Source of the DNA: Achromobacter pulmonis | GTDB taxonomy: Bacteria > Pseudomonadota > Gammaproteobacteria > Burkholderiales > Burkholderiaceae_B | Assembly (NCBI RefSeq): GCF_002885955.2 | Contig: NZ_POQS01000010.1 | Coordinates: 1 to 35,650 of the forward strand | Reading direction: 5' to 3' | DNA length: 35,650 bases | Shown: piece by piece, positions 13,965-21,999 of the stretch | How the letters are laid out: every line of letters begins with the position of its first letter | Numbering within the stretch: position 1 is the first letter of the stretch | Notes under the pieces: model-generated | Databases searched by the model: none | What the model saw: only the letters and a program-made list of their open reading frames with translations | What the model was told of the DNA's origin: nothing | Made by a program: the position numbers and the translations under genes

Positions 13965-15728
13965 ATGACCCTGCCCATTCAGCCCACCTTGAAGATCCGA
14001 CTGATCGTTCAAGGCAAGAACCCCCGCGAATACTTCGACCCGGTCGAGATGGCCGAACTCGAGGAAAGCATCCGTGCCCTCGGTGTGATCGAACCCATCG
14101 TGGTGCGGCCCATTCCCGGCAGCGACCTCTACGAGATCATCGCAGGCGAGCGCCGCTGGCGCGCCGCCAAGAACGTGTTCGGCGACGACTACGACATGCC
14201 CATCACCTTCAAGGCGGTTGGCGATGCCGATGCCGAGGCGATGGCGGTCAGCGAAAACTACCACCGCGCCTCGATGTCGGCGGCCGAGGAAGCCCGCGCC
14301 GCGCAACGCCAGCTACACCGCAACCACGGCGACCGCGAGGAAACCGCACGCGCCATGGGCTGGTCCCCGGACGTGCTGGACCGCCGGCTGGCGCTGCTGA
14401 CCTGCACCCCCGAAGTGCTCAAGGCGCTGACCGAGCGGCGCATCCAGATCGGCCACGCCGAACTGCTGGCGGGCATCGCGCCCGAGAAGCAGGACAGCGT
14501 GCTCACCGGCATCGTCACGCACAAGGTGACGGTCGCGGTGCTCAAGGCCCAACTCGGGCAATTCGCCCGCAAGCTGGTGGACGCGATTTTCGACACCGCG
14601 CCCTGCGCGTCCTGCCAGCACAACTCGGCCCGGCAGGCCGGCCTGTTCGCGGAATCCCTGGGCGAGGGCTATTGCCAGCACCCGAGCCACTTCGAGGAAC
14701 TGACGCAGCAGGCCATCCAGGCCAGAGCCGACGCGTTGCGCGACGAGTACCCGGTGATCCGCATCGTGAAGGCGTCCGACGGCTTCGCGCCGCTGCCGGT
14801 GGGAGCGGATGGCGACCTCGGGGTGGGCGAATCGCAGTACGCCGCCTGTCAGGGATGCCAGTCCTTCGGCTGCGCTGTCTCCGCGATGCCGGGCAGCTAC
14901 GGGCAGGTGACGGCTTCGCTTTGTTTCGATGCCGCATGCAACAGCCAGAAAGTCGCCCTGTGGCGCAAGACGCAGCGCGAGGCATTTCAGGAGGACACGC
15001 CCGACGCCGATGCGGCCACGAAGCCCGGCACGTCCCGCGCCGCCAAGGTCAGTACCAAGCCCGCCGCCAAGGCCTCCAACCAGACCCCGCAGCGTGTCGT
15101 CTCGCACCGGCTGTCCGAGTGGCGCAAGTGGACCGCCCGTGCGTTGATGAAGCAGCCGCAGCGCAACCAGCGCGTGCTGATCGCGCTGGCCCGCTACGGC
15201 CATGCGGGCGATGCGCGGGTGATCGAGTACGGCGTGGCGATGCAGCGGATCGCGGGCGGTTGGACCAGCGAATCCGGCTGGGGGTTGGCGTCGCACCTGT
15301 CGCAGGCCGATCAGCTCGCGCCCGAGCACCTGGACCCGCTGGTGCAGGCCGTCGCCGCGTCCGCCGCCTTCGGCGTGACCGAGCGCGACTTGCTGGCGCT
15401 GCTGAACTACCTGCAGGTGGAGGAGGCGGACTACTTCAAGTGGGACAAGGAATTTCTCGACCTGTTCACGATGAGCGAACTGGAAAGCCTCGCCGGTGAA
15501 GTCGGGTTGAAGAAGGCGATGGGCTCGCGCTTCAAGGTGGCGCGGGCGGCACGCAAGCCGGAGTTCATCGCTGCGCTGCTCGGCGTCAACGGCTTCGCCT
15601 ACCAGGGCACGGTGCCCGCCGTGATGCGCTACCCCCGGCAGCCCCTGGGCGGCGCGGCCCGGCCCGAGGGCCATCGCGCCAGCCTCGCGCAGGCCGAGCA
15701 GGAGGCGCTGGAAGCCGAACCCGCGTGA
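13965..15728 (+). CDS. PRTRC system ParB-family protein
   Basis: The N-terminal ~150 residues of this 587-aa protein are a ParB/Srx-like domain: N-P-R-E-Y-F-D near 19-25, I-E-P-I-V-V-R-P at 42-49 and the nucleotide-binding box G-E-R-R-W-R-A-A at 61-68, then a helix-turn-helix (about 122-145). Two cysteine clusters follow (C-A-S-C at 214-217 with Cys237; C-Q-G-C at 295-298 with Cys303, 320, 325), likely zinc sites not found in classical ParB. ParB proteins are CTP-dependent DNA clamps loaded at parS; this branch defines the ParB-related part of the PRTRC cassette. First gene of the run of PRTRC genes; CAGGAGAAACC precedes the ATG. No ParA gene is adjacent. Confidence 0.92.
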   Translation: MTLPIQPTLKIRLIVQGKNPREYFDPVEMAELEESIRALGVIEPIVVRPIPGSDLYEIIAGERRWRAAKNVFGDDYDMPITFKAVGDADAEAMAVSENYHRASMSAAEEARAAQRQLHRNHGDREETARAMGWSPDVLDRRLALLTCTPEVLKALTERRIQIGHAELLAGIAPEKQDSVLTGIVTHKVTVAVLKAQLGQFARKLVDAIFDTAPCASCQHNSARQAGLFAESLGEGYCQHPSHFEELTQQAIQARADALRDEYPVIRIVKASDGFAPLPVGADGDLGVGESQYAACQGCQSFGCAVSAMPGSYGQVTASLCFDAACNSQKVALWRKTQREAFQEDTPDADAATKPGTSRAAKVSTKPAAKASNQTPQRVVSHRLSEWRKWTARALMKQPQRNQRVLIALARYGHAGDARVIEYGVAMQRIAGGWTSESGWGLASHLSQADQLAPEHLDPLVQAVAASAAFGVTERDLLALLNYLQVEEADYFKWDKEFLDLFTMSELESLAGEVGLKKAMGSRFKVARAARKPEFIAALLGVNGFAYQGTVPAVMRYPRQPLGGAARPEGHRASLAQAEQEALEAEPA

Positions 15729-15804
15729 CGACGCAGGCCCTGGACGCGGCAGAACCGGGGCCTAGCATGGACGCATGCCCCTGAACCCTTCAAGGAGAAC
15801 CCAG

Positions 15805-16293
15805 ATGACGATGTTCGAGGAACTGTATGCGCTGGCGCTGAACGCCACGCTGACGATGACCGTGAGCGCCGACGAGAAGTCCGGGCGGCTGACGGTCAAC
15901 GTGATCCCCAAGCCCCGCGCCGACGCGGGCGAACCGGCGCTCGCGCAGCCGTTGAGCCTGACGGCCACGCCGCAGGAGTTCGATACCGGCTTCATCGATG
16001 CCCTGTGCGGCTACCGCGAGACGCGCCAGAGCCTCGCGCAGCAGGTCGAGGCGACCAAGGAAGTGATCGAGGCGGCGAAGGCCGCATCCGTGAAGAAGGC
16101 CAGCGAGGCGACGGCCAAGGCCAGCACCGCGAAGGCTGCGCCCAAGCCCGCGCCCGCCGCTTCCAGTCCCGCGCCTGCGCTCGCATCCACCGATGACGAT
16201 GGCGATGATGGCGAAGGCGACGACACCCCGGCATCCGGGTCTGCCACCGCCCCCGCTGCGGCCAGCGGCGACTCCTTCGACCTGTTCGGCTGA
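15805..16293 (+). CDS. PRTRC system protein E
   Basis: This 162-aa protein has a conserved N-terminal domain (about 1-80: M-T-M-F-E-E-L-Y-A-L-A-L, then T-M-T-V-S-A-D and L-S-L-T-A-T-P-Q-E-F-D) and a long Ala/Lys/Pro/Asp-rich tail ending D-S-F-D-L-F-G. Position after ParB and sequence match PRTRC protein E. The tail is probably disordered, with a conserved-looking terminal peptide. Start at ATG 15805 with CAAGGAGAACC, the same leader sequence as at 13344. A GGGGC/GCCCC stem (15757-15781) lies just upstream. Function unknown; as the least enzyme-like member it could be a substrate or scaffold of the conjugation set. Confidence 0.8.
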   Translation: MTMFEELYALALNATLTMTVSADEKSGRLTVNVIPKPRADAGEPALAQPLSLTATPQEFDTGFIDALCGYRETRQSLAQQVEATKEVIEAAKAASVKKASEATAKASTAKAAPKPAPAASSPAPALASTDDDGDDGEGDDTPASGSATAPAAASGDSFDLFG

Positions 16294-16345
16294 AGGCGCA
16301 ATGCCGGGTTGAAGGCAGCGGACGCACTGAGAAACTGATCTGTAA

Positions 16346-16364
16346 GGCGGTCGTGGGGACCGCC
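16346..16364 (+). promoter_or_regulatory. Stem-loop in the gap between PRTRC E and C
   Basis: GGCGGTC (16346-16352) and GACCGCC (16358-16364) pair around a 5-base loop in the 101-bp gap between the two genes. With no T-run it is more likely an attenuator, RNA-processing signal or mRNA-stability stem than a terminator. It could set protein C levels apart from E. Confidence 0.45.
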
Positions 16365-16394
16365 AATACCCACCGACACAAGGAGAGCGACACC

Positions 16395-16823
16395 ATGTCG
16401 ATTGAAGTCAGTCCCATCGTGCGGACGTTCACCTACCAAGGCATCATGCTGCCGGACGTGCCCGGCCTCGCGCCCGGTGAAGTGCGCAACCTCTACAGCG
16501 CGCAGTACCCCGAACTCATCAGCGCCGAAATCGACGGCGGGGAAGTCGTCAACGGGCGGCAGGATTACACCTTCCGCAAGGCGGTCGGCGTCAAGGGGGC
16601 CACGCGCAGCGGCGGGCGGCTCGCCGCGCTGCGCCAACGCGTGCAGGACGAGGCCGAAGGCCGCAGCGGTTCCGACCCCCGGCTCGACCTTGCCCTGACG
16701 CGGCGGGCATCCCAGGCCTGCGCACAGGCGTGGAGCGGTTTCGCGGAACTGGACAACGCCCGGCATGCGAATGCCCGCGCTGCCGTCACCATCACCAGCG
16801 ACATGCTCGCGCCGCTGCCATGA
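16395..16823 (+). CDS. PRTRC system protein C, ubiquitin-like, with an unusual C-terminal extension
   Basis: Residues 1-68 of this 142-aa protein match PRTRC protein C, a predicted ubiquitin-fold (Prok_Ub) family: I-E-V-S-P-I-V-R-T-F-T-Y, then P-G-E-V-R-N-L-Y-S-A-Q-Y-P-E-L and Y-T-F-R-K-A-V-G-V-K-G. From memory the family usually stops at about 70-75 aa right after T-K-G. Here the frame continues for 74 residues past Gly68, with a second Gly-Gly at 73-74 (R-S-G-G) and a helical tail. A ubiquitin-like precursor needing cleavage after a glycine would look like this. Start ATG 16395 follows AAGGAG. It overlaps gene F by 4 bases. Confidence 0.85.
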   Translation: MSIEVSPIVRTFTYQGIMLPDVPGLAPGEVRNLYSAQYPELISAEIDGGEVVNGRQDYTFRKAVGVKGATRSGGRLAALRQRVQDEAEGRSGSDPRLDLALTRRASQACAQAWSGFAELDNARHANARAAVTITSDMLAPLP

Positions 16824-17875
16824 ACGCCGTCCGCCAGCCGTCTCCAGCGTCCGCCATGCCGCTGACGCTGCCCCGCCTGTCGGGCGCGGTGCCGCGTACC
16901 GTGGTGCCGGGCGTGCTGGCGGCGGCGAACACGCGCATCGCCCGCTTCCTGATCGACGCGGACGTGTTCGGCGCAGCGGATATTCCCGAGTCCTGGGACG
17001 ATTCCCTGCGGGCGTGCGAGCAGGCCATCGCCGCCTGCATCCGCCGCGAGATCGGTCCGCTGCATTGCTTGCGGCCCGGTTTCGGGATGCACGTGCTCGA
17101 CGCGGACGGCTTCCCCATCGGCGGCTACAGCGTGGGCCGGGCTTCCGACAAACCCCGCGTTTATACCGCCGTCGAGGTCTATTGGGGGGAAACCAGCGAG
17201 CAGGCATGGCCGGTCGGGCAGCGACTGCAAGCCTTGGAGGCAGCCCTGCCGGGCCTGGGCCGCACGGTCCTGCAGGCATTGCGAGAGGGCTGCGCCCAGG
17301 TGTATCCGCTGTTCACGCCCGACATCGCCTGCGACGTGGCCAGCATGATCTACTGGTGCGGCGAGGAAAACGAGGAAATCGCCCTGGACATGAACTGTGG
17401 CGATGACGAGAAAGAACGCGAGGCCATGCGCTGCGACATGCTGACCCGCGCCGAATTGGACGAAACCTATCCTGAGTGGGTGAGGCAATGGATGGGGCAG
17501 ACAGCGAAGAAGCGCCCCGGCCGCTGCAGCCTGCGCCGTGCCGTCAAGACCCTGACCGACCCCGGCCTGCGCCAGATCGCCGCCGATGCGCTATCGCTGT
17601 CGCGGCTGCAATGCGATGACACGTTCCGTCCCGAGATCGAAGGCGAGTACGTGGGGTTCGGTGCCGTCCTGTCCTGGGAGGACGGCGACCTGACCACGCG
17701 CATCTACGACGACTTGCTGCAACTGGCCCACCAGAGCGAGTTCTGCGAACGCATGGGCGAGTTCACCATCGCGTTGAACGATCCCGGCGCACTCGGCGCA
17801 TGGGTGCGGGCGATGCGCCCGCGCTTCCGGGCCATCGGCCTGATCGACCGCTTGATCCACCAACTCGCGGCCTGA
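16820..17875 (+). CDS. PRTRC system protein F
   Basis: This 351-aa protein matches PRTRC protein F by position and sequence style. It is soluble, with a conserved-looking middle (W-D-D-S-L-R-A-C-E-Q-A-I, V-Y-T-A-V-E-V-Y-W-G-E, I-Y-W-C-G-E-E-N-E-E-I-A) and a long helical C-terminal half. Cysteines and acidic residues cluster at about 195-225 (Y-W-C-G, M-N-C-G-D-D, M-R-C-D), which might bind a metal. The ATG at 16820 overlaps the C stop (ATGA), so C and F are probably made in fixed ratio. No biochemical role is known to me; an adaptor or E3-like role is only speculation. Confidence 0.82.
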   Translation: MNAVRQPSPASAMPLTLPRLSGAVPRTVVPGVLAAANTRIARFLIDADVFGAADIPESWDDSLRACEQAIAACIRREIGPLHCLRPGFGMHVLDADGFPIGGYSVGRASDKPRVYTAVEVYWGETSEQAWPVGQRLQALEAALPGLGRTVLQALREGCAQVYPLFTPDIACDVASMIYWCGEENEEIALDMNCGDDEKEREAMRCDMLTRAELDETYPEWVRQWMGQTAKKRPGRCSLRRAVKTLTDPGLRQIAADALSLSRLQCDDTFRPEIEGEYVGFGAVLSWEDGDLTTRIYDDLLQLAHQSEFCERMGEFTIALNDPGALGAWVRAMRPRFRAIGLIDRLIHQLAA

Positions 17876-17900
17876 GACTGTTCCCAGGAGGTCATCGACC

Positions 17901-18641
17901 ATGAACGAAGCGGAATTCCATATCCATGCGCCATCGGACGGCGTGCTGGCGCTCGACGCCGCCGTGCTGATCTACCGGGGCGCGTCCGGCGGCGCGCTGG
18001 CCACGCTGCACGACGTGCATCACGTGGACGGCGAGGCTGTCATCGGCGCGGGCCAGCCGATGACGCCGCGCAAGGCCATCGAACTGTCGCGGGCGTTGCT
18101 CAAGCGCGTCGCCCACGGCGGCTTCCTGCCCGCCAACGTGCTCTATATGGATGGCGACCTGATCCTCTGGTGGGAGCCGCCGGCGCGGCGGCATGTCACT
18201 TTCCGGGTGGCCGACAGCCACGCCGACCTGTTCGGCGGCAGGGAGCGCGGCGAATCGGTGCCGCATCCGGGCTTGATCTTCGCCGCATCCACCCGCGTCT
18301 GGCGGGTGTGGGCCGTCAAGGGCCGCGAGCGTCCGACGCCGCAGACGGCGCTCTACCAGGCTCCGTATTTCAACGTCAACGGACAGGGCCAGATTTGCCA
18401 GGGCAATGTGCCCCGGCCCGAAGGCACGACCATCGACAAGATCCAGATCTGGAACGACGCCTTTTTCCGTTCCTACTTCACCCACCCCAACGTCCCGGCC
18501 AAGCTGGTCAAACACCGGGGCGGCGCCTATGCCTTCTGGCGCGAACTGCTCGACGGCCGATTCGAGCGATTCCCGGAGCGCGTGCTGGTGCCCGCCAAGA
18601 GCACCCTCGGGGCGCTGCTCGGCATGAAGGAGAAACCATGA
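17901..18641 (+). CDS. PRTRC system protein B, predicted E2-like protein
   Basis: The 246-aa protein has exactly one cysteine, Cys166, in the motif P-Y-F-N-V-N-G-Q-G-Q-I-C-Q-G-N (155-169). An N-x-N-G-x-x-C-type loop is what E2 ubiquitin-conjugating folds use for the thioester cysteine, and PRTRC B has been grouped with prokaryotic E2-like families (Prok-E2_D, from memory). A W-W-E-P-P-A-R-R-H segment at 90-98 precedes it. ATG 17901 follows CCAGGAGG. It overlaps protein A by 4 bases (ATGA). The known family and the retained cysteine support an active enzyme; the thioester role itself is inferred. Confidence 0.85.
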   Translation: MNEAEFHIHAPSDGVLALDAAVLIYRGASGGALATLHDVHHVDGEAVIGAGQPMTPRKAIELSRALLKRVAHGGFLPANVLYMDGDLILWWEPPARRHVTFRVADSHADLFGGRERGESVPHPGLIFAASTRVWRVWAVKGRERPTPQTALYQAPYFNVNGQGQICQGNVPRPEGTTIDKIQIWNDAFFRSYFTHPNVPAKLVKHRGGAYAFWRELLDGRFERFPERVLVPAKSTLGALLGMKEKP

Positions 18642-19345
18642 TGGACCCGCGCGATGTTGCGCTGCAGACCAGTTGCCCGGTCGTGGCCGCGCCGCGTTTC
18701 GGGGAACTGCCCGAGATGGCCAACGGCCAGCGCCTGATCGTCGCCGCCAACGGCTTGTTTGTGCAGGTGCGGCTGGATTGGCTCGACTGCGTGCAGCGGC
18801 TCACGCCGGCCATTGGCCTGCCGCTGCCCTATGGCCTGCTGGATGAACGGCTGCGGTTCGCGTTCGGCGTGCTACCGATCCGGCTCATCGAGGATTTCGT
18901 TGAAGCGGGCCGCAAGGGGCTGCCCGACGAGGTCGCCGGTGTGCTGATCTACCGGCGCTCCACGCGCAGCCTGCGGTTGGCCCTGTGCGAGCCGCTGTAC
19001 GCCTCGCCGGGCCGCATCGAGTACCGCCGTCCCGCGATGGCGGACGGCGAAACGGTCGCGGTCGATCTGCACACCCACGGGCGCGGCCGGCCGTTCTGGT
19101 CGGCGGACGACGACCGCGACGACCAGGGCATCAAGGTCGCTGGCGTGTTCGGATGCCTGCACCAACCCAGGCCGCTGGCCGAGTTCCGGCTGGTGCTCAA
19201 TGGACGGTACAAGGCGCTGCCGCATCCTTGGCAGGCCGCGCCAGGGAACGCGGTCGATGCGGACCTCGACCCCGGCCTTGAGCCGGGCCTGATGCACCGG
19301 ATACTGAAACGGTGGCATACGAGAGGACTTCCATGGAACACCTGA
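18638..19345 (+). CDS. PRTRC system protein A, JAMM/MPN metallopeptidase
   Basis: This 235-aa protein contains the complete JAMM zinc-site signature: Glu98 (D-E-V-A-G-V-L-I-Y), then L-H-T-H (His145, His147), seven residues, Ser155 and Asp158 (W-S-A-D-D). JAMM enzymes such as Rpn11 hydrolyse the isopeptide or peptide bond after a ubiquitin-like C-terminal glycine. In this locus the natural substrate would be protein C, either to trim its tail or remove it from targets. Start ATG 18638 overlaps the B stop; a second ATG follows directly at 18641. The 3' end overlaps the ThiF gene by 13 bases. Confidence 0.87.
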   Translation: MMDPRDVALQTSCPVVAAPRFGELPEMANGQRLIVAANGLFVQVRLDWLDCVQRLTPAIGLPLPYGLLDERLRFAFGVLPIRLIEDFVEAGRKGLPDEVAGVLIYRRSTRSLRLALCEPLYASPGRIEYRRPAMADGETVAVDLHTHGRGRPFWSADDDRDDQGIKVAGVFGCLHQPRPLAEFRLVLNGRYKALPHPWQAAPGNAVDADLDPGLEPGLMHRILKRWHTRGLPWNT

Positions 19346-20166
19346 TCAACCCCGATCTCATCGACCGCCGCGTCACTGTGCATCTGGTGGGTGTGGGCGG
19401 CAACGGCGCGCAGATGGCGGCCTGTCTGGCACGGCTGGACATCGCCATGCGCGCCCTCGGTCACCCCCACGGCCTGCATGTCACGGCCTTCGACGCCGAC
19501 CGCGTGAGCGAGGCCAACGTGGGGCGGCAACTCTACAGCGCCGCTGACGTGGGTCGCCACAAGGCGCTGGTGACCATCCACCGGCTCAACCAGTTCTACG
19601 GTCTGGATTGGGAAGCCGAGCCACTGCGCTACGAGGTCCACCAGCAGCAGGCCAGGGTCGGCAGATCGGCCCATCTGCTCATCAGTTGCGTCGATAGCCG
19701 AGAGGCGCGCCGCCAACTGCATCGGTTGGCCTTCCACGACCAGATGGGCTACCTCTACTGGCTGGACCTGGGCAACACCGAGGCCACGGCTCAAGTGGTC
19801 CTGGGTGAGCCTGAAGGCCGCTGCAAGCCATCGTTAAGAGGGCCACGGCTGCCGTGCGTGACCGAACTATTCCCGGAACTGCTGGACGAAGGCGTTCCCG
19901 AGGACAACCAGCCCTCGTGCTCGGTGCGCATGTCGCTGGCATCCCAGGGGCTGTTCGTCAACGACGTGGCCGTGCGGTTCGCGGCGCAGATGCTCTACGA
20001 ACTGTTCTCGAAAGGACGGCTGTCGGCGCATGGCGTGGTCATCAATCTGGACTCGAAGCGTACCGGCCCGATAGAGGTCGATCCCCGCACCTGGGCACGG
20101 TTCGGCTTCCATGCCGAGGAAGCCAAGGAATCTCAACAACCCGAAGAAGCAGCGATGACGGAGTGA
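19333..20166 (+). CDS. PRTRC system ThiF-family protein, E1-like adenylating enzyme
   Basis: The 277-aa E1/MoeB/ThiF-type protein has a Rossmann G-V-G-G-N-G (20-25), F-D-A-D-R-V (53-58), N-V-G-R-Q (Asn62, Arg65, Gln66), D-V-G-R-H-K (Lys77) and C-V-D-S-R-E-A (Asp121), i.e. the ATP- and Mg-binding residues of the superfamily. Cys196 in Q-P-S-C-S-V is a candidate thioester cysteine. Such enzymes adenylate the C-terminal glycine of a ubiquitin-like protein. The start at 19333 overlaps protein A. The usual MoeB zinc C-x2-C pairs are not evident, consistent with a divergent branch. It would activate protein C and pass it to protein B. Confidence 0.9.
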   Translation: MEHLINPDLIDRRVTVHLVGVGGNGAQMAACLARLDIAMRALGHPHGLHVTAFDADRVSEANVGRQLYSAADVGRHKALVTIHRLNQFYGLDWEAEPLRYEVHQQQARVGRSAHLLISCVDSREARRQLHRLAFHDQMGYLYWLDLGNTEATAQVVLGEPEGRCKPSLRGPRLPCVTELFPELLDEGVPEDNQPSCSVRMSLASQGLFVNDVAVRFAAQMLYELFSKGRLSAHGVVINLDSKRTGPIEVDPRTWARFGFHAEEAKESQQPEEAAMTE

Positions 20167-20171
20167 GTGGC

Positions 20172-20381
20172 ATGAGCATGAAGCAATGGAATGTGCGCGT
20201 GGTGCGCGGCGGCGAAGCGGTGCATATCGGGCAGGTCGCGGAAACCACGGAAGCCATGGCGCGGTGCGCCGCGCTGTCGCACTACGGCGTTTCCGAAGAC
20301 GAAGTCGAAGCTGGTGGCGTCAGGCCGCGCGGCGAGGCCATCTATCCCGACGAGGCGTTCGAGGTCACGCCCGCGCTGTAG
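20172..20381 (+). CDS. Small hypothetical protein, 69 aa, after the PRTRC ThiF gene
   Basis: The protein (M-K-Q-W-N-V-R-V-V-R-G-G-E-A-V-H, then a helix M-A-R-C-A-A-L-S-H-Y-G-V-S and I-Y-P-D-E-A-F-E-V-T) has a beta-alpha-beta look with an acidic end. It begins 5 bases after the ThiF stop and is probably co-transcribed. Two nearby ATGs (20172, 20178) are possible starts. No family is recognised. Confidence 0.6.
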   Translation: MSMKQWNVRVVRGGEAVHIGQVAETTEAMARCAALSHYGVSEDEVEAGGVRPRGEAIYPDEAFEVTPAL

Positions 20382-20512
20382 GGACGGACGCCGGTATCGG
20401 CAGCGTGCCGGGAACCGGCCTTGGGGCTGGCAGGTTACTATTACCTGGGATGAGGCATGGGACGGCTGCACGCCATGCCCCGCATGCTTGCCCTTCGTGA
20501 CGACAAGGTTCT

Positions 20513-20860
20513 ATGGCCCGCAAACTCACTCTCCTCGAAATCAACCAGCAGATCACCAAGCTGCAGCAGCAGGCCGACGAGGTCAGGCTTGCCGAGAAAG
20601 CGGAAGTCGTGGCCCGCATCAGGAAGGCCATCCCGGTCTACGGCATTACGCCGGCCGATCTGTTTGACGCGCCCGCCAAGCGAGGAGGGCGCAAGACCAA
20701 CGGGAAGGCGACTGTGAAGGACAAGCCCAAGCCTGCGAGGACGGGACGCATCAAGTACCGGGACGATGCCGGCCATACTTGGTCGGGCTACGGCCCCAAG
20801 CCGCAATGGCTTGTCGCCGCGCTGGCCAGCGGCAAGACCGAAGCCGATCTGCTCGCCTGA
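20513..20860 (+). CDS. H-NS family nucleoid-associated protein
   Basis: This 115-aa protein has the N-terminal coiled-coil oligomerisation region (about 5-45: E-I-N-Q-Q-I-T-K-L-Q-Q-Q-A), a basic linker and the C-terminal DNA-binding motif Y-R-D-D-A-G-H-T-W-S-G-Y-G-P-K-P-Q-W-L, diagnostic for Burkholderiales-type H-NS (BpH3-like). Such proteins silence A+T-rich foreign DNA and are often carried by plasmids and islands to lower their cost to the host. A weak 5-bp inverted repeat lies in the 131-bp upstream gap. It is convergent with the integrase gene across a hairpin. Confidence 0.92.
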   Translation: MARKLTLLEINQQITKLQQQADEVRLAEKAEVVARIRKAIPVYGITPADLFDAPAKRGGRKTNGKATVKDKPKPARTGRIKYRDDAGHTWSGYGPKPQWLVAALASGKTEADLLA

Positions 20861-20862
20861 AC

Positions 20863-20878
20863 CGCCGCCCTCGCGGCG
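20863..20878. terminator. Hairpin between the convergent H-NS and integrase genes
   Basis: CGCCGC (20863-20868) pairs with GCGGCG (20873-20878) around CCTC in the 20-base gap between the two stop codons. It can work on both strands; there is no T-run, so strength is uncertain. Confidence 0.45.
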
Positions 20879-20880
20879 CA

Positions 20881-21999
20881 TCACTTGTCCGGCTGGCGCG
20901 GCAGGACTGCGCCGATGTACGCGCCCGAGGCGCGCATCCTCGAATGGCCGGCTCGTTCGGCCACCGCCAGTCTGGCGGCACGATCCACGTCCACCGGCAC
21001 CGGCCCCCCGCCGCGCACTGGCGAGGCGCTGCCTGACTGGCTCTCGTAGAAGTCGTTCAGGTTGCCATGCCGCAGGCCATGTCCTGTGACGCCAGCCTGC
21101 CGCCGCGTGATCCCGAATTTCTCCAGGGCGTAGTCGAACCGGCGCAGGTTGCGTTCAAGACTGTGGGCCGGGTGGCCCATGTGCGCATCGCGGCTCGTGA
21201 CCAGCGAGCGCGCCAGCGCCACCGCCGACTGCTGTTCGGGCGTCTCCAACGCCACCCACCGAACGCGCCCGCCTTTTCCTTTCACCCACACATACTCATC
21301 CGCCTTGCGCTTGTCCGTGGGCAGCCCGGTCTGCTCGAAGGGCATGACGTGTTCGTAGGGCCGGAACATCACGGATTCCTTGCGACGCAGCGCCAGGGTG
21401 TGCATGAGGCGCAGCGAGGCGGCCACGCGTGCGTCGAACACGGCCACCTCGGCCAGTTTCGCTTCCACGTCCACCCCTTGCGCGGCCCAGCTCTTGTCGC
21501 GCTGCGCGTATTCGTGCCGCTCGTATTCCTCCAGGCTCAGGCCGTAGTGGGCGGGGCCACGCACGAAGCCGGGCTTGTCGAGCCAGGACGCGAGTCCGCG
21601 CAGGAAGCTCAGGTAAGTCTGGATGGTCGCCGGTGCCAACTGCTCGCGCTGCCACACCTGCACCATCGCATGCACATGCTTCTGGCCCAGGTTGCGCGGG
21701 TCGGGCGGCGTGCGGAACCCCGCCTTGCGCTGGAGATCGCGGAAGAACTGCCGCAGGAAGCGCGCCCGCTCGTGGCGTGTCTTGTGCGAGACGGTTTTCT
21801 CGCGGGCCGTGTGCTGGGTGTTGAACAGCGTGATGAGCACGTCGAGCACTTTCATCGGGTCGGCCCTGCCGGGCTGGTAGCGCGCCAGCACTTCCTTCGG
21901 TGACTTTCCGGCCCAGTCCTGGCGGCGGGGCGTGTCAGAGCCTGGGATGCGGCCGGGGCTTACCGGATCGGCGGTGCCTGGGCGTGAGATACGGGACAT
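20881..21999 (-). CDS. Complete tyrosine recombinase (integrase)
   Basis: The N-terminal part (about 45-145) of this 372-aa protein is a SAM-like core-binding domain, and the catalytic domain follows. All active-site residues are visible: Arg205 (A-L-R-R-K-E), Lys242 (V-K-G-K-G-G), H-G-L-R (His307, Arg310), A-G-H-S-R (His352) and Tyr361 (S-G-A-Y-I-G). It belongs to the integrase group in which a phage_integrase_N-like domain is followed by a compact catalytic domain. A GGAG site precedes the ATG at 21999. It lies between PRTRC segments and faces the H-NS gene, so it could be the element integrase or resolve element dimers. No att repeats are visible. Confidence 0.88.
   Translation of the reverse strand: MSRISRPGTADPVSPGRIPGSDTPRRQDWAGKSPKEVLARYQPGRADPMKVLDVLITLFNTQHTAREKTVSHKTRHERARFLRQFFRDLQRKAGFRTPPDPRNLGQKHVHAMVQVWQREQLAPATIQTYLSFLRGLASWLDKPGFVRGPAHYGLSLEEYERHEYAQRDKSWAAQGVDVEAKLAEVAVFDARVAASLRLMHTLALRRKESVMFRPYEHVMPFEQTGLPTDKRKADEYVWVKGKGGRVRWVALETPEQQSAVALARSLVTSRDAHMGHPAHSLERNLRRFDYALEKFGITRRQAGVTGHGLRHGNLNDFYESQSGSASPVRGGGPVPVDVDRAARLAVAERAGHSRMRASGAYIGAVLPRQPDK

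Noticed and set aside
16270..16293. D-S-F-D-L-F tail of PRTRC protein E as a sliding-clamp motif
   Set aside because: It lacks the glutamine of the Q-L-x-L-F consensus, so the resemblance is weak.
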